A stretch of DNA of 64,000 bases from Zea mays (lineage: Eukaryota; Streptophyta; Magnoliopsida; Poales; Poaceae): contig NC_050101.1 in assembly GCF_902167145.1 (NCBI RefSeq), positions 119,193,789 through 119,257,788 on the forward strand. The letters run 5' to 3'. Positions 44,601-56,600 of this stretch are shown here, one piece after another (the first letter of the stretch is position 1; each line of letters opens with the position of its first letter). A program made the position numbers and the translations under genes. The notes below the pieces were generated by a model. It was not told the origin of the DNA. It saw only the letters and a program-made list of their open reading frames with translations, and made no database searches.

Positions 44601-47600
44601 TTGCCTCCTTGCATTCACCACACTGTTTTTTAGGCTCTTATCAATAAAAATCCTACTTCATTTCTATTTGCAGCTGTTTATGTGTACCAAAGCTTGAATC
44701 TGTTGTTGTCCACCTAACCCTTCCATCTCCTAGCTGCTATCACAATTAACTCCCTTATCTTACCTGTAAGCGATCCTACATTCCAACTACCTAAACGGTT
44801 CCAAGTTGGTTCGGCTAGCTTCCTTACCCTTTTCACCCATTGGTGATGCAAAGACCCTTGCACATTTTTCACTATACCCGGACGCCAATGTAGCGTGCCA
44901 TCAAGGAAGCAGCGATTCGCTCACTTGACACTCTGCCTAGATCATGCCACGGTGCGTCACCAAGGGGGTGCTGACCGCCTGACCCTGCCCTTGCCCATTT
45001 AACACCATACCAGGGTTCTGAAATGACGTGTTACACCCCAACAGATTTCTTTTGGGGTTCATCCTATTAGAATGGCTAGGTTTAACGTTGGCTCACCAAG
45101 CCTATCACAACCCTCCTCCTTTACCAGGGCTTGGGACCTGCTATATATTATGAAACTGTATAATGTTAAAAAAGTGTAATGACTCACACCCACACCTATT
45201 TTTTATTTGGAAATTTATTGTGTTACAACTATATACGCATCAATCAAACTGTTCTATGTTTGTTCCTTTTTATTTTCTGTTATTTGTTTTGACATCCCCA
45301 GAATTATCCACAACATTTACTGCAGATGATTCGGTTTATATTTGACTGTTGTCATTTGTTCACAATAATACTGGATAAATAATTTGATGTCTGTTGACCT
45401 TTGCTGATGGGGTTGCTATATTTCATTATAATTGACTAGCCTATGCTAGGAATGAGCCCTTTTTATCATTATATGTTAATTAAGGCATTAAATTATTGTG
45501 CTGTGCAGCTGGCAGAGCTTTTGAATGTTGAGTTTTATGGTGAGTGGATTGGTCTAGTAGCTGAATTTACAACTAGATCCTTGTTGTCATGGCAGGTTTG
45601 TCTTACTCTTATTGCTTAACTGCTGGCCATTTGTTTTTTGAAGTATGTATTGTGTCAGGCTTATGACTATTGATTATTCTTTCTGTAGTGGGCCAGCAAC
45701 AGTGTCTACTACCTTCTAAGTCTTTGGTCAAGGCTGGTGACATCCGTGCCTTACTTGAAAGGTGAAACACCAAGTCTTCTTGATGAAACTGTTCCCAAGA
45801 TCACAGAAGGTTTTATCACTTCCAGAATTAATTCTGTTCAGGTATTAGTTCATACGGGATGCTTCTGCTCTTTTCAGTTCAAAAAAGTTTGTTTTTACCA
45901 TTTTTGTCATTTGTTGTTTCTACCCTTCTCAGGCCATCCTTGCTGACAACTCACTGGAAAATCCTTTGGATAGTGTGGAAGTTCTCCAGGACCAGCTGGA
46001 GTTTCTTCCTTTCCTTTGCAGATTCCAGGTGTTACCTAATTTTGGTTTTTGGTGTTTCAAAAACTATTCATCTGGTTCTCCTTTTTTAATACAGTAGGGA
46101 ATAAGATCCTTTAAATTCTTAATTGATCAGTTTGAGATCTTCCTGTACTTATGCTCTGTTCCAGCCTAGTGCTTGTTCGGTTAGGGGTGGATTGAGGGGG
46201 ATTGGAGGGGATTAAATCCCTCCCTATTCAATTTTGATTAGGGAGGGATTTAATCCACTTCCACCGAGTGCAGGAAACACATTGTTTTCTCCCCGTATTT
46301 TACTATGGAGGGATTTAATCACTCCAATCCCCTTCGATCCAGACGCAACCGAACAAGCCCTCAATCCCCTCTAATCCCCCTGTAACTGAACAGGGCCTTA
46401 TTAGGGTAAATGATGATAAATAAAATTTTCTGAATCTGGATTGTAAATTTGCCTCCAATTTGTATATGTTAACTTAATATGGATAATTTTTAGTTAATTA
46501 AATGAACAAAAAAATTATAAGTACTCTTCCTACCAATTGGACAGCTGAGATTCCTTATTATTTTTTCCGACTTCATTTAATATTTTCCTACAACGTTTCA
46601 TATTACATTACACAACCTGATTCTTCTTTTCTTTCAATGAATTGCAGTACCAAAGTAGTAGTCTGTACATCATAAACATCATGGAACCTCTTCTGCAAGC
46701 TTATACGGTATGTTTGTGTTGTTTCACACAATCCTTTTTTTAATATAATTATATTAAAAAATAATCTACTACAGGAAAGGTCCAGATTACCCGCTCCTGG
46801 TGATGCTGATGAGCTGTCTGTCATTGAAGGCCAAATTGCATGGATGGTTCACATAATTGCGGCCATTGTCAAAGTTAGGCAGGTAACAGGTGTTAGGTGA
46901 GCAATGTTTTTTTTATATTTGTTGTTTTTGTTCTTTTCTATGCTTTTCATGGATGAGATTTTTCATGTTCTTCTGCAGTCAAGAAACACAAGAGTTGATT
47001 GACGCAGAACTCTCTGCCCGTGTACTACAGTTGATAAGTGTGACTGATACAGGAGCGCACACACAGGTTAGATGAAACTGATTTATCCACTTAAGGCCTT
47101 GTTCGGTTGCATCTGGATCGAAGGGGATTGAGAGGGATTAAAACCCCTTTTATTCATTTATGACTAGGAAGGGATTTAATCCCCTCCAATCCCCTTCAAT
47201 CCACTCGTAACCGAACAAGCCCTAACATGAATAATGAGCTAATGTATTAGCAGGATAAATAATTCCCCTGAGAATTATTTGTTAATGTAGAAAGTTGTGT
47301 GTCTAGAGTCAGACAATCCTCTTAGTAGTGTTTAGTTGTAGAGTACTAGAGTTAGGTAGAACCGAGCCGCTCTTTTCCAACATATAGCATGTTTCGTTTG
47401 ATTCCAGATGGAACCAAGCAGCTCCAAAAGTGGAATATTCCTCGAATATACTGCATCTCTAGCCTCCCCAAAAACGATCGTACCTGGGCGCTCGCAAGTC
47501 CAGTGCTCCTTTCCATGTTGCTGTCAGTAGCCTCCTCTTCTGTTCTGCTTCACTCTGGAACCAAACACAGAATGGAGCTGCTCTGTTCTGCTTCACTCTG

Positions 47601-50600
47601 GAACCAAACAAAAAAAACAAAGCACCTCCAGTTTGACTACCAAACACAGAACGAAGCCATTCTATCATCAGAATTTAGAACAGAGCCGCTCCGGCCAACT
47701 TGGCTCTGGAGTCAAACACTACCTTACTGTGACAATTTGTTGTTGAACTTTAACTGTTCATTGTTATGCCAGTAACATGATATAAACTCATTTATCAATT
47801 CACTAAGAAAATTGGAATTTCAGTAATGCAAAATGTGCTATTTTAAACTTTTCGATACATATAACTACCATTTTTTCTGTGCACACCTCCCCCTCAGCTT
47901 CCCATCAGAATTTTATGAGTTTGATCAGGATGGCAGAAATGACATTCTTGTTATTAGTTTTCCCTTTGTTGTCTGGTCTACTCACAATTATGTGAATTGT
48001 TAAACAACTAATGCAAACTACAGTTCAAGATGGCTTTTGAACTTTTGACTTATTATTATTTGTTCCAAAAGCAAAGCAGCCTAGATTATATTCTTTTACT
48101 TGATGGATTCACTTTACTAGGTTTTGGCAGGCCTCAAGTCAGCAGGTTTCTTTGAGATGATAACCATATATGATGCATTGACACTAACGATATGTGAGCT
48201 AAGTTTAAAGCTCCATTTGGCATTGTGTGGCTCAAAAGGACACATACTTTTAGATGCAGCAATTAGTTTAATGCATCTTTTGGATCCATAATAGCAAAAG
48301 ATCCTACAATGATATAGTACAGACTGCCCTAAACCCTAAACCTGGTACGCTGACGCCGTCCGGGCTGGGCAAGCTGACGTGCGCAGGAGTTGATGCGATA
48401 TCTCCGTGCTGTCACCTCCAGCCTACACTGTATCAGGTGCATCGCAGACCGAGCGTCGCATCATGATGTCGTCGTCCACACATGCGAGATAACAACTTGC
48501 GTTATCCTGAGCGGGTATTAAATGCGCATGGCGCGGCCACGCCGTTGTGTGCCTCGGTAAAGCGCGAAGCGGTCTTGTTGGCATGTACGACCTGTCACTG
48601 TCAGTGCCTTGCTCTGCGTGTCTGCGTGTGGCAGAGCACGTCACGGCCGCCCAGCATTAAATGCGGGCAGTGAGCCTGCAGACAGGGGGCTTGCTTCTAA
48701 CCGAAGGCTTGCGCCACACGCCCTGGGGCCACGTGGTGGCATCGAACCCCTATCTTAGCGTAGAGCCCGCGCCAAGGGCGCAGGCTGGCTGTAAGCACTG
48801 GGCTTGTACCGACCGGGGTCTAGAAGGTACATAAGGAGGTCCGAAACCCATTGTCGGAGGTCCGGTTATTACCCGTGTCTGTCTAGGACCCGTCCTAGGC
48901 GACCCGGATGATGTTCGTGGGGGTCTGGGCCCATACGTGTAGCCCCTGAGCAGGTCCTCATCAGGGACACGTGGCAGCACCGGGCTCGTCCCGAAGCAGA
49001 GGACTAGCCCGAGGCCAGCGGCAGGCGGAACCAGTCCTGTGGGGCTGGCCTGCTCAGTTCCTTGGCACGCGGTTAGAGCTAACCGCGTGGGTATCTGCCT
49101 TGACACAGTAGCAGTGGGTACCACAATCACGGGGTACCGACAACTGGTATTGTGGTATCTTTTACTCTTAACAGATTACCAATATCATTATTTCCAACAG
49201 ACAATTGCTCAAAATTATGAGAGATACTTGACCAAAATACTACAGACCTTTGTTTGCAGAGAAATTGTTGGGAATCGGTAGTCTTTTCGCAGGCCCATAA
49301 TAACTGACTTTATTGTCTTTGCAGAGATATCAAGAATTAAGTAAGCAAAGGCTTGACCGAGCTATTCTCATTTTTGTACAAAGTTTCAGAAGGTCATATG
49401 TAGGAGACCAAGCTATGCATTCTTCAAAGGTTAATACACAATTATTATTTTATTTTTTCTCTTTTGATGGGCTTCTTTTGGTTTATGGCGGAACCTGCCC
49501 TGCAAAAATTCGGCACTGTTGCCAATTGCTGCTATTTTTTTTGAAGCCTATGCCCCTGTCTATTCCTTGTATATTATCTTGCTAATATTTGGCCGAGTGT
49601 GGCAGATGTACCTGCTTGTTAATTCCATAAACCAGTGTTTTTTTGCTGCAGCAGTTGTATGGAAGATTGTCTGAGCTTCTAGGACTTAATGACCATTTAA
49701 TTCTACTCAATGTGATTGTTGGCAAAATTGCTACAAATATGAAGTGCTATGCTGAGGTGATTATTCATTTACTGATTAAGCTTTACCTTTGAGCTTTGCT
49801 GACCTTTGCTGTGGTTACAGAGTGAGGATGTTATTGATCATACTCTGTCCCTGTTCCTTGACTTGGCAACTGGGTAAAGTTGTGACTATGTTTTTCCAGT
49901 TTTTTTTCTCATTTATGCGTGATGACTGTTCATATTTTTTTTCTTGCCAAGTCAGCTATATGACTGGAAAGCTGCTGCTTAAGCTGGAGAGTGTAAAATT
50001 CATCATTGCAAATCATTCTGTAAAGTCTTCCGCTTCCCACTAACTTTTATTTATTTTCCATCGCTGCACTCAGTTTTAGAGATAACTCTTTTTTATTATT
50101 CTTCCAGCCAGAGAATTTCCCATTTCTTGCAGAATACAAATGTTCACGTAGTAGAACTACGTTCTATTACATCCTTGGCTCCTTAGTCTTCATGGAAGAT
50201 AGCCCTGTGAAATTCAGGACTTTCATGGAACCACTTCAACAGGTGTGTAGATATATAATCCTTTTGAGGGAAGCATTGGTACATTTTAAAATTTGATGTG
50301 GGTTTTATCCTCTTTTCGCTGTAGGTTGCATTAAACCTGGAGGCAACTCCTGATGCTGCTTTTCGGACTGATGTCGCTAAGCGTGCATTTGTTGGTTGGA
50401 TGAGAGATCTACGTGGCATAGCTATGGCAACCAACAGGTGTGTTATCTGATAATGTTCATTATGAGGTCCTATTATTTTGAAACTAACTATACCTTTACT
50501 GATTTACTGATGTGGTCCAGCCGCAAGACATATGGCCTCCTATTTGACTGGTTGTATCCATCTCGCATGCCACTTCTGCTGAGAGCCATCTCACTTTGCA

Positions 50601-53600
50601 CTGATGAACCAGAGGTTGTCATCTGTCCCCAGTCTGTTCTCTAGAACAATTTTATGCCCCTGCACATATTGCATTTTTTACATTCCTGATTTTATTATGT
50701 ATAAGCCTTTCTTTTTAGAAACAGCTTTGCATCCGTGTGCTCCTATTGTATGTTTTTTTGTCAAATAAGCTGCTTAAGCCTAATTTAACTACTCATAACC
50801 TGAGGTTTCTTAATTTGTCTTAAGTCACCCTAAATATCACCGCATGCAGGTCACCACACCCTTGCTCAAGTTCACGTATGAATTTGTTTTGAACAAAGCT
50901 CAAAGACTGACATTTGATTCATCATCACCAAATGGGATCCTTTTATTCCGAGAGGTTAGCAAGATAATCGTGGCTTACGGGTCACGAATTCTATTGCTTC
51001 CTAATGGCACAGACATTTATGGAAGTAAATACAAAGGCATATGGATCTCACTGACTGTTCTTTCAAGGGGTGAGTAACAATTATGTCTTTCGACATGTTA
51101 ATTTGATGTACTGAGTTGACTATAGGTTGGATCAGGATAGTGGATAGCTGGCTGCATTCACCAGTACCATATTTCAGAAGGCTCATTATCACTTGATTAC
51201 ATGGATGTGAACCATGATTAATTGTCAGGGTTTTTGTAATAGGCTTTCTTGTAATCAACTGTAGTGTTCATTATCCCAAATTCAATGACATGGATTTAGT
51301 TGGGGCATGATGGAATATAGTAGGATTAGGAAGAATAAGCTCATCCTCTGAGGCTTTGATTGTTTTTTGGGGTTCCTACTTGGTTACAACTAATGATATG
51401 TCCATGTTTATAGCCTTCAAGTCTAACTGATAACCCTAACAAACTAACAAATTTGATCTAATCTGCCCAAGGTCCACTAATCCAAAAATGCTAACAATGA
51501 TATTTATTGTATGTCAACATATCACATATTCACATGCATACAATAAAAAAACCAGACCCACTTGTATGTGGTTCATCTTATGTTCACCCCCCCACCAAAA
51601 ACAAAAACAGATGTTACTATTGCTGCTGAATTATCATTTTGAACTGCAAACTTGCTGGCTGTTCCATTAGGGTTTGTGCTTTGAAAACTGTTGAAAAGAA
51701 CTACTTTACTCTTTATATTTCTAAATGGCTTTTGATTTCTTACACAATGAGTAACGAATTCCAAATAATTTAAGCAAACTTTGTGAATCACCAGTTCTTG
51801 GATGGTTTCTAAGGAATTGTTACACATTGGGATATATCTTGGTTCTGGCCATGTAAACATTAGCTACTTTTTGATTCTTAGATTTCTTCACATTTTTAAG
51901 ATTCTACTATGACATGCTGTCACGATATTTTATTTCTTGTGGGCTTAAGGTTTTGTAATTGCTGATTATGTATTGTTCTTTTGACTGCCATTTTACCTGG
52001 AACTTCAAGCTTTGTGTGGGAATTATGTCAATTTTGGCGTATTTGAGCTCTATGGTGACAGAGCACTTGCTGATGCCCTTGATATATCTCTGAAGATGAC
52101 CCTCTCAGTTCCATTATCTGATATATTGGCATTCAAAAAGGTATTCATATCAATTCAATTTTAGTTTATGTCTTAATACTAGTTCTTAGTGTTAGCAGTG
52201 CATCATTCCTTTCCTGTAATGCATCATCCCCTTCCTGTAATGGCGTGTGATTGCATAGATAGGATCCAGGGCTATTATGGTAGGAGATGCCTTGACTGGT
52301 ATTAGATCCAGGGCTGTTATGGTAGGAGATGCCTTGATTGATATAGGGATCAATCAACATCAGACACATTATGAAGGTCTGATCCTTGATTGATTGAGGA
52401 GATCACTCGTGGCGCTATTTCTATAAGCCATAGGAGCTCCTCCTCCCTATATATTCTGTATCCGGCTGGTTACATACTCATTCAATACATTGCCTACACA
52501 GCACATCTCCTTCTCTCACTTAGTTCCATGCATCAAAGTTTTCTTAATAGAACATGGGCAGGAACATGCAAGCAAATTAATTTAGGAGATAATTGCTCAC
52601 TAATCAGAAACGGGTTTTGCTATTATCATTGAGTGGCTTGCTTGTGGAGCCCCATGTATAAGGAGGGCTGTGTTGTGTGTCAGTCATACCATAGGTGCAA
52701 GCTGTGTTCGAACTCTGATTCTTGAAACATAGGCACATATCATAATAGTAAGCAGTACCCTATGTACACATCTTGAGAGTATTAATTATGATGGATGCGA
52801 AAGGGCCTCTAGCTGAGTTGGTTAGGTGGTCTGAGTAGCACTCCTCAGGTCCTGGGTTCGACTCCCCGTGGGAGCGAATTTCAGGCTGTGGTTAAAAAAA
52901 TCCCCTCGTCTGCCCCACGCCAAAGCACAAGTCTAAGGCTCAGCCCCGGTCGTGGTCGTTCTCACATGGGCTTCGATGCCGCTGTGTATGGGTGGGGCAG
53001 GGGTTCGGGGGTTTTCTCGACCTGTGTGAGAAGGTCTTCTTCTTAATACAATGCCCGGGGGCTGTCTTACCCCCCGCAGGTCGAGTTTTTTAATTATGAT
53101 GGATCGATAGCTCAATTCTTTTAATAATTTATTTATTTAGGCTAAACCCTAGGACTAGGAAACTACCATCTGATTGTTACAGATAATAGAGGCTGAATTG
53201 GATAATCCTCTTGCGGCCCAATGGGGACTATATAGAGTACATGATAGACACACGAGAGAGACCCCAGACTGGAGATTCACTAATACCCTTGACTGTTATA
53301 CCTTAACACCCCCTCTCAAATGTAGTCTGAATGCAATGTCGTTGGCATTATCCAAAACTCTTAAACAATGTTGTTGTAGAAAATCATCTCCTCTATAAGA
53401 GGATACTGCCTTCACAGCCCGTGCTTCAGCAAGTACCTCAACTCTTCACAAAAGGTCTGCGGAAAAGATTCAATTCCTTGGTCCTCCTAGTCTACTGGGA
53501 ATTGTGGAAGCACAGGAATGTCTGTGTGTTTGATGGTCTCCGGCCTCAGACACAAAGGGTTCTTGCCCAGGTGGCTGTAGAGTCACTGGTGGTGTCTAGC

Positions 53601-56600
53601 CGGGGCCTCTGGGCTGCAGCATCTTCTCATGGAATGTGCCTGTCCCGTAGCCGCTAGGTAGCTGGGCAGGGTCGTTTTCTAGAGGTGTATTGTAAGTGTT
53701 GTTGTGACTTCAGGGAGGTCTGCTCCTCCCTTTGTACGTGGTGTTTTTCTTTCTTAATGAAATGGCACGGAGCTCTCCTGCGTTGTTCGAAAAAACTCTT
53801 CAAATATGAACCTTGCTTTGGAGACTTTGAACTCAATGAGAATAAAGAGATGTGTCAATTCAAGCCAAAGGAAGAATAAAAAGTATTGGTGCAAGATGGC
53901 AAGTAGTAGGACAGAATGGTGATGTGACCAAGACAAGTAAAGGGCCATTGATCATGAAGTGTAGCAAAATAGCTACAAAAGAGACCAAGAGAGTATAGTT
54001 GCATCAATGATGATTTGCTAAATGGACGAGACTCAGCTAACCAAAGAGAAAAAACTTGGCTTACCTGACAATAAATTTGTCAGACACGCATGGCATGGAC
54101 AAACTGTTGTGTAGAATCGGACATGGATGCAATGGAATTTAGGAAATAGGCCTCAATATACACAGAACAACACCCAGTATGGACAGAGAAGTAGCAGCGC
54201 AAAGTGTAGTGTACCAGCACAACAACAGACCGAGCATGCAGCAGGGAAGGAGCCACAGCCCCACAGGCATCATGGCAGCAGGACAATGTGACTCTCTGCT
54301 GCTGCCTCTACTTGACTGACATAATAGATGAAGAATCCATGGTAGAATCAAGTCTGTGATGAAAGAGGATGGGATCAAGGACGGAGCTCAACTTGCCCAC
54401 GGATGGTTGTGGGCACAAGCGCACAGACCTGAGACCTGGCAGAGACGGGTACACAGGTGGCATGGACGAGCACTGCATAGGATTCCTCCATGGAGGGAGC
54501 CGCCTGCGGAGTAACGAGACCATGGAGAATTCTGCGCAGATGCCACACGGATGGCACAGTGAGGTCGCTACCAGTCCGCATGATGGCCAAGCAGATCTGC
54601 AACAGGCTGGACGGAGACGAGACATTAATGGACAACTGTCAATTCTGTGCGGTTGAAGACAGATGGCCCTGGGCGTCTGCATCGATTCTGCACTGAGGAA
54701 GACAGATGGCCCCGCGGGCCCCCACATTGATCCGATGTGGAACCTCAACGAGCAGGGCTCACATGGCAAGGATGGGTGGAGGCAGGCGCAGCTGTCCGCT
54801 GAGAGCGATGACGAGCGGGCGGGCAGAGGCACGATGAGCTGCACACGGTCGTGGCTGTTTACGGGAGACACTGGTGAGTATCTGCATGGTGGGGCTTCCA
54901 TTCAGTGCTTGAAGACTGCGGGCGGGCGGGAGCGCCCAGTTGTGGACACACGTGCAGATGACATGGAGACAATGCGGATGGGGCTGAAGGAACCTCGATG
55001 AGCGGACTACGAGCCATGGTGGCACTGTCGCTGAAGAGCCATGTGAGAGGAGGAAAAAATGGACGAGATTAGGCTGCCCCTGGGAGCGGAGATGGATTCT
55101 TCCGGGGGGAGGGGGGCAGTGGGGAGGGTGGTGGCAGGATCTAAAGCTTTGGACCATGTTACGTATAATAGACTGAATTGGATAATGCTATTGAGGCCTA
55201 GTGGGGATTATATGGAGAGTACATAAGGGACACATGAGAGATGCTAGAGATTGCACTAATACCCTTGACTATTATGCCTTAATGCTGATACCTCTATGCA
55301 GGATAGTTTTTGCTTGGTCCAAGTCTTGTTCTCCTAGAATCTTGGTCAAATAGTAACCTGCAATCTGAAAAATATGAGCCAGAGCTTATGTCAACCCACA
55401 CTTCTGTTCACTTAAAACACTTGTTTTTTGGTTTCATCTGTACTTCTGTAACATCAGTGAAAAGTTATTGTTTTTCAGCTGTTGACCTTAGTGAGAATGA
55501 GTTATTGTTTTTCAGCTGTCGAAAGCGTACTTTGGGTATATGGAAGTTCTGTTCAACAACCATATCAAGTTTGTTCTCAATTTGGACACAAACACATTCA
55601 TACATATTGTCAGCTCACTCGAATCTGGCTTAAAAGGTCTAGATGCAGGGATATCATCACAGGTTTGTCTCAAATATTCCATCTTGAATGATGAAGCTAT
55701 ATTATATGATATTTGTTTAGTGAAGTAGTTAGGCTGAAACTGTATTGGCTTTTATATTATTTGGGCTGATTTATATCATGTTTATCGGCAGTGCGCTTCT
55801 GCCATCGACAACCTGGCAGCCTTTTACTTTAATAACATTACATCTGGTGACTCACCTCCATCACCAGCTTCAGTAAATCTCGCACGACATATTGGAGAGT
55901 GTCCCAATTTGTTTCCTCAGGTTTTGTTGGATTCTGTTTACCATATTATGAAATGTTTCAAAGTAACATAAGATAGTAGTATTTTATTTGTGATTGATAC
56001 TGAACTTGCTTGGGACAATCTTTTTTTCTCTAGATACTGAAGACTCTTTTTGAGATCATGCTCTTTGAGGATGCTGGTAATCAGTGGAGTCTGAGTCGAC
56101 CAATACTGAGCCTGATAATGACCAGTGAACAGGTGCCTTCATTTATTTTTTATTTTAATATAATAAGTTAATAACACTGATTTTTCTACTTTATGGTTTT
56201 AAGCTTGTTTATTATTTTGATTTGGTTTTGCTTTTTGTACAGATGTTCAGTGAACTCAGAGCGCACATATTAGCATCACAGGTTAGAGCAGTCCTGCTTG
56301 AAGTTCCATATTACATTAGAGCCTTACAATTTTTTTTTTGGTCGGGACATCATAATTTGCTTGGTTCTTTTGTTTTGCTCCTATGGTACAAATTGGGCTA
56401 GTGTCATAATATTGTATATCACCTTCGGAATGTAGGCTTTATATGAAAGAACATATTAAGTGGGCTTTTTCCCCCTCCATTAGCATTTAGCAATCTTAAC
56501 GGTTTTGAATCGTGTTACCTTAAGAATGCCAATATAATTATAATGAAGGCTGAGATTTGTTGGACCTATTTCTTTTGGATGCCCCAACTAGCTTTACAAA

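Larger units (their letters stand above)
42588..45508 (+). other. XPO7 intron between exons 8 and 9, 2.9 kb, full of transposons
   Basis: This intron holds an L1-type LINE remnant with an Au-like SINE inside it, a hAT-type MITE and an RTE-type LINE remnant. The stretch 42884-43170 (starting TTTTTTTATTTATACATG) may be another antisense LINE 3' end, without clear boundaries. None carries an intact gene. Confidence 0.8.
47067..49324 (+). other. XPO7 intron between exons 14 and 15, 2.26 kb
   Basis: It holds two Tourist-like MITEs (47095-47222 and 47325-47723) and a GC-rich LTR-like insertion (about 48330-49142). The remainder, including 47727-48330, is AT-rich with nothing recognised. Donor GTTAGA and acceptor TTTGCAG frame it. 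Confidence 0.8.
52141..55515 (+). other. XPO7 intron between exons 23 and 24, 3.4 kb
   Basis: This intron is built largely of insertions: a solo LTR (52190-52518), a poly-T-tailed SINE (52797-53090) and a short-LTR retroelement (53175-55284) with a LINE fragment inside. Two copies of the 3' splice-site region stand at its end. Confidence 0.85.

Noticed and set aside
49182..49281. An extra XPO7 exon ([19 protein letters not shown] region)
   Set aside because: The exons at 47066 and 49325 join in phase and match the exportin-7 order with no room for it.
52797..52880. A tRNA gene on the plus strand
   Set aside because: This is also the head of a SINE with a 14-bp duplication and T-rich tail.
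54308..54901. A 197-codon minus-strand frame as a host gene
   Set aside because: It sits inside the short-LTR element, has no recognised domain and low-complexity Ser/Pro/Cys composition. It is kept only as a note.
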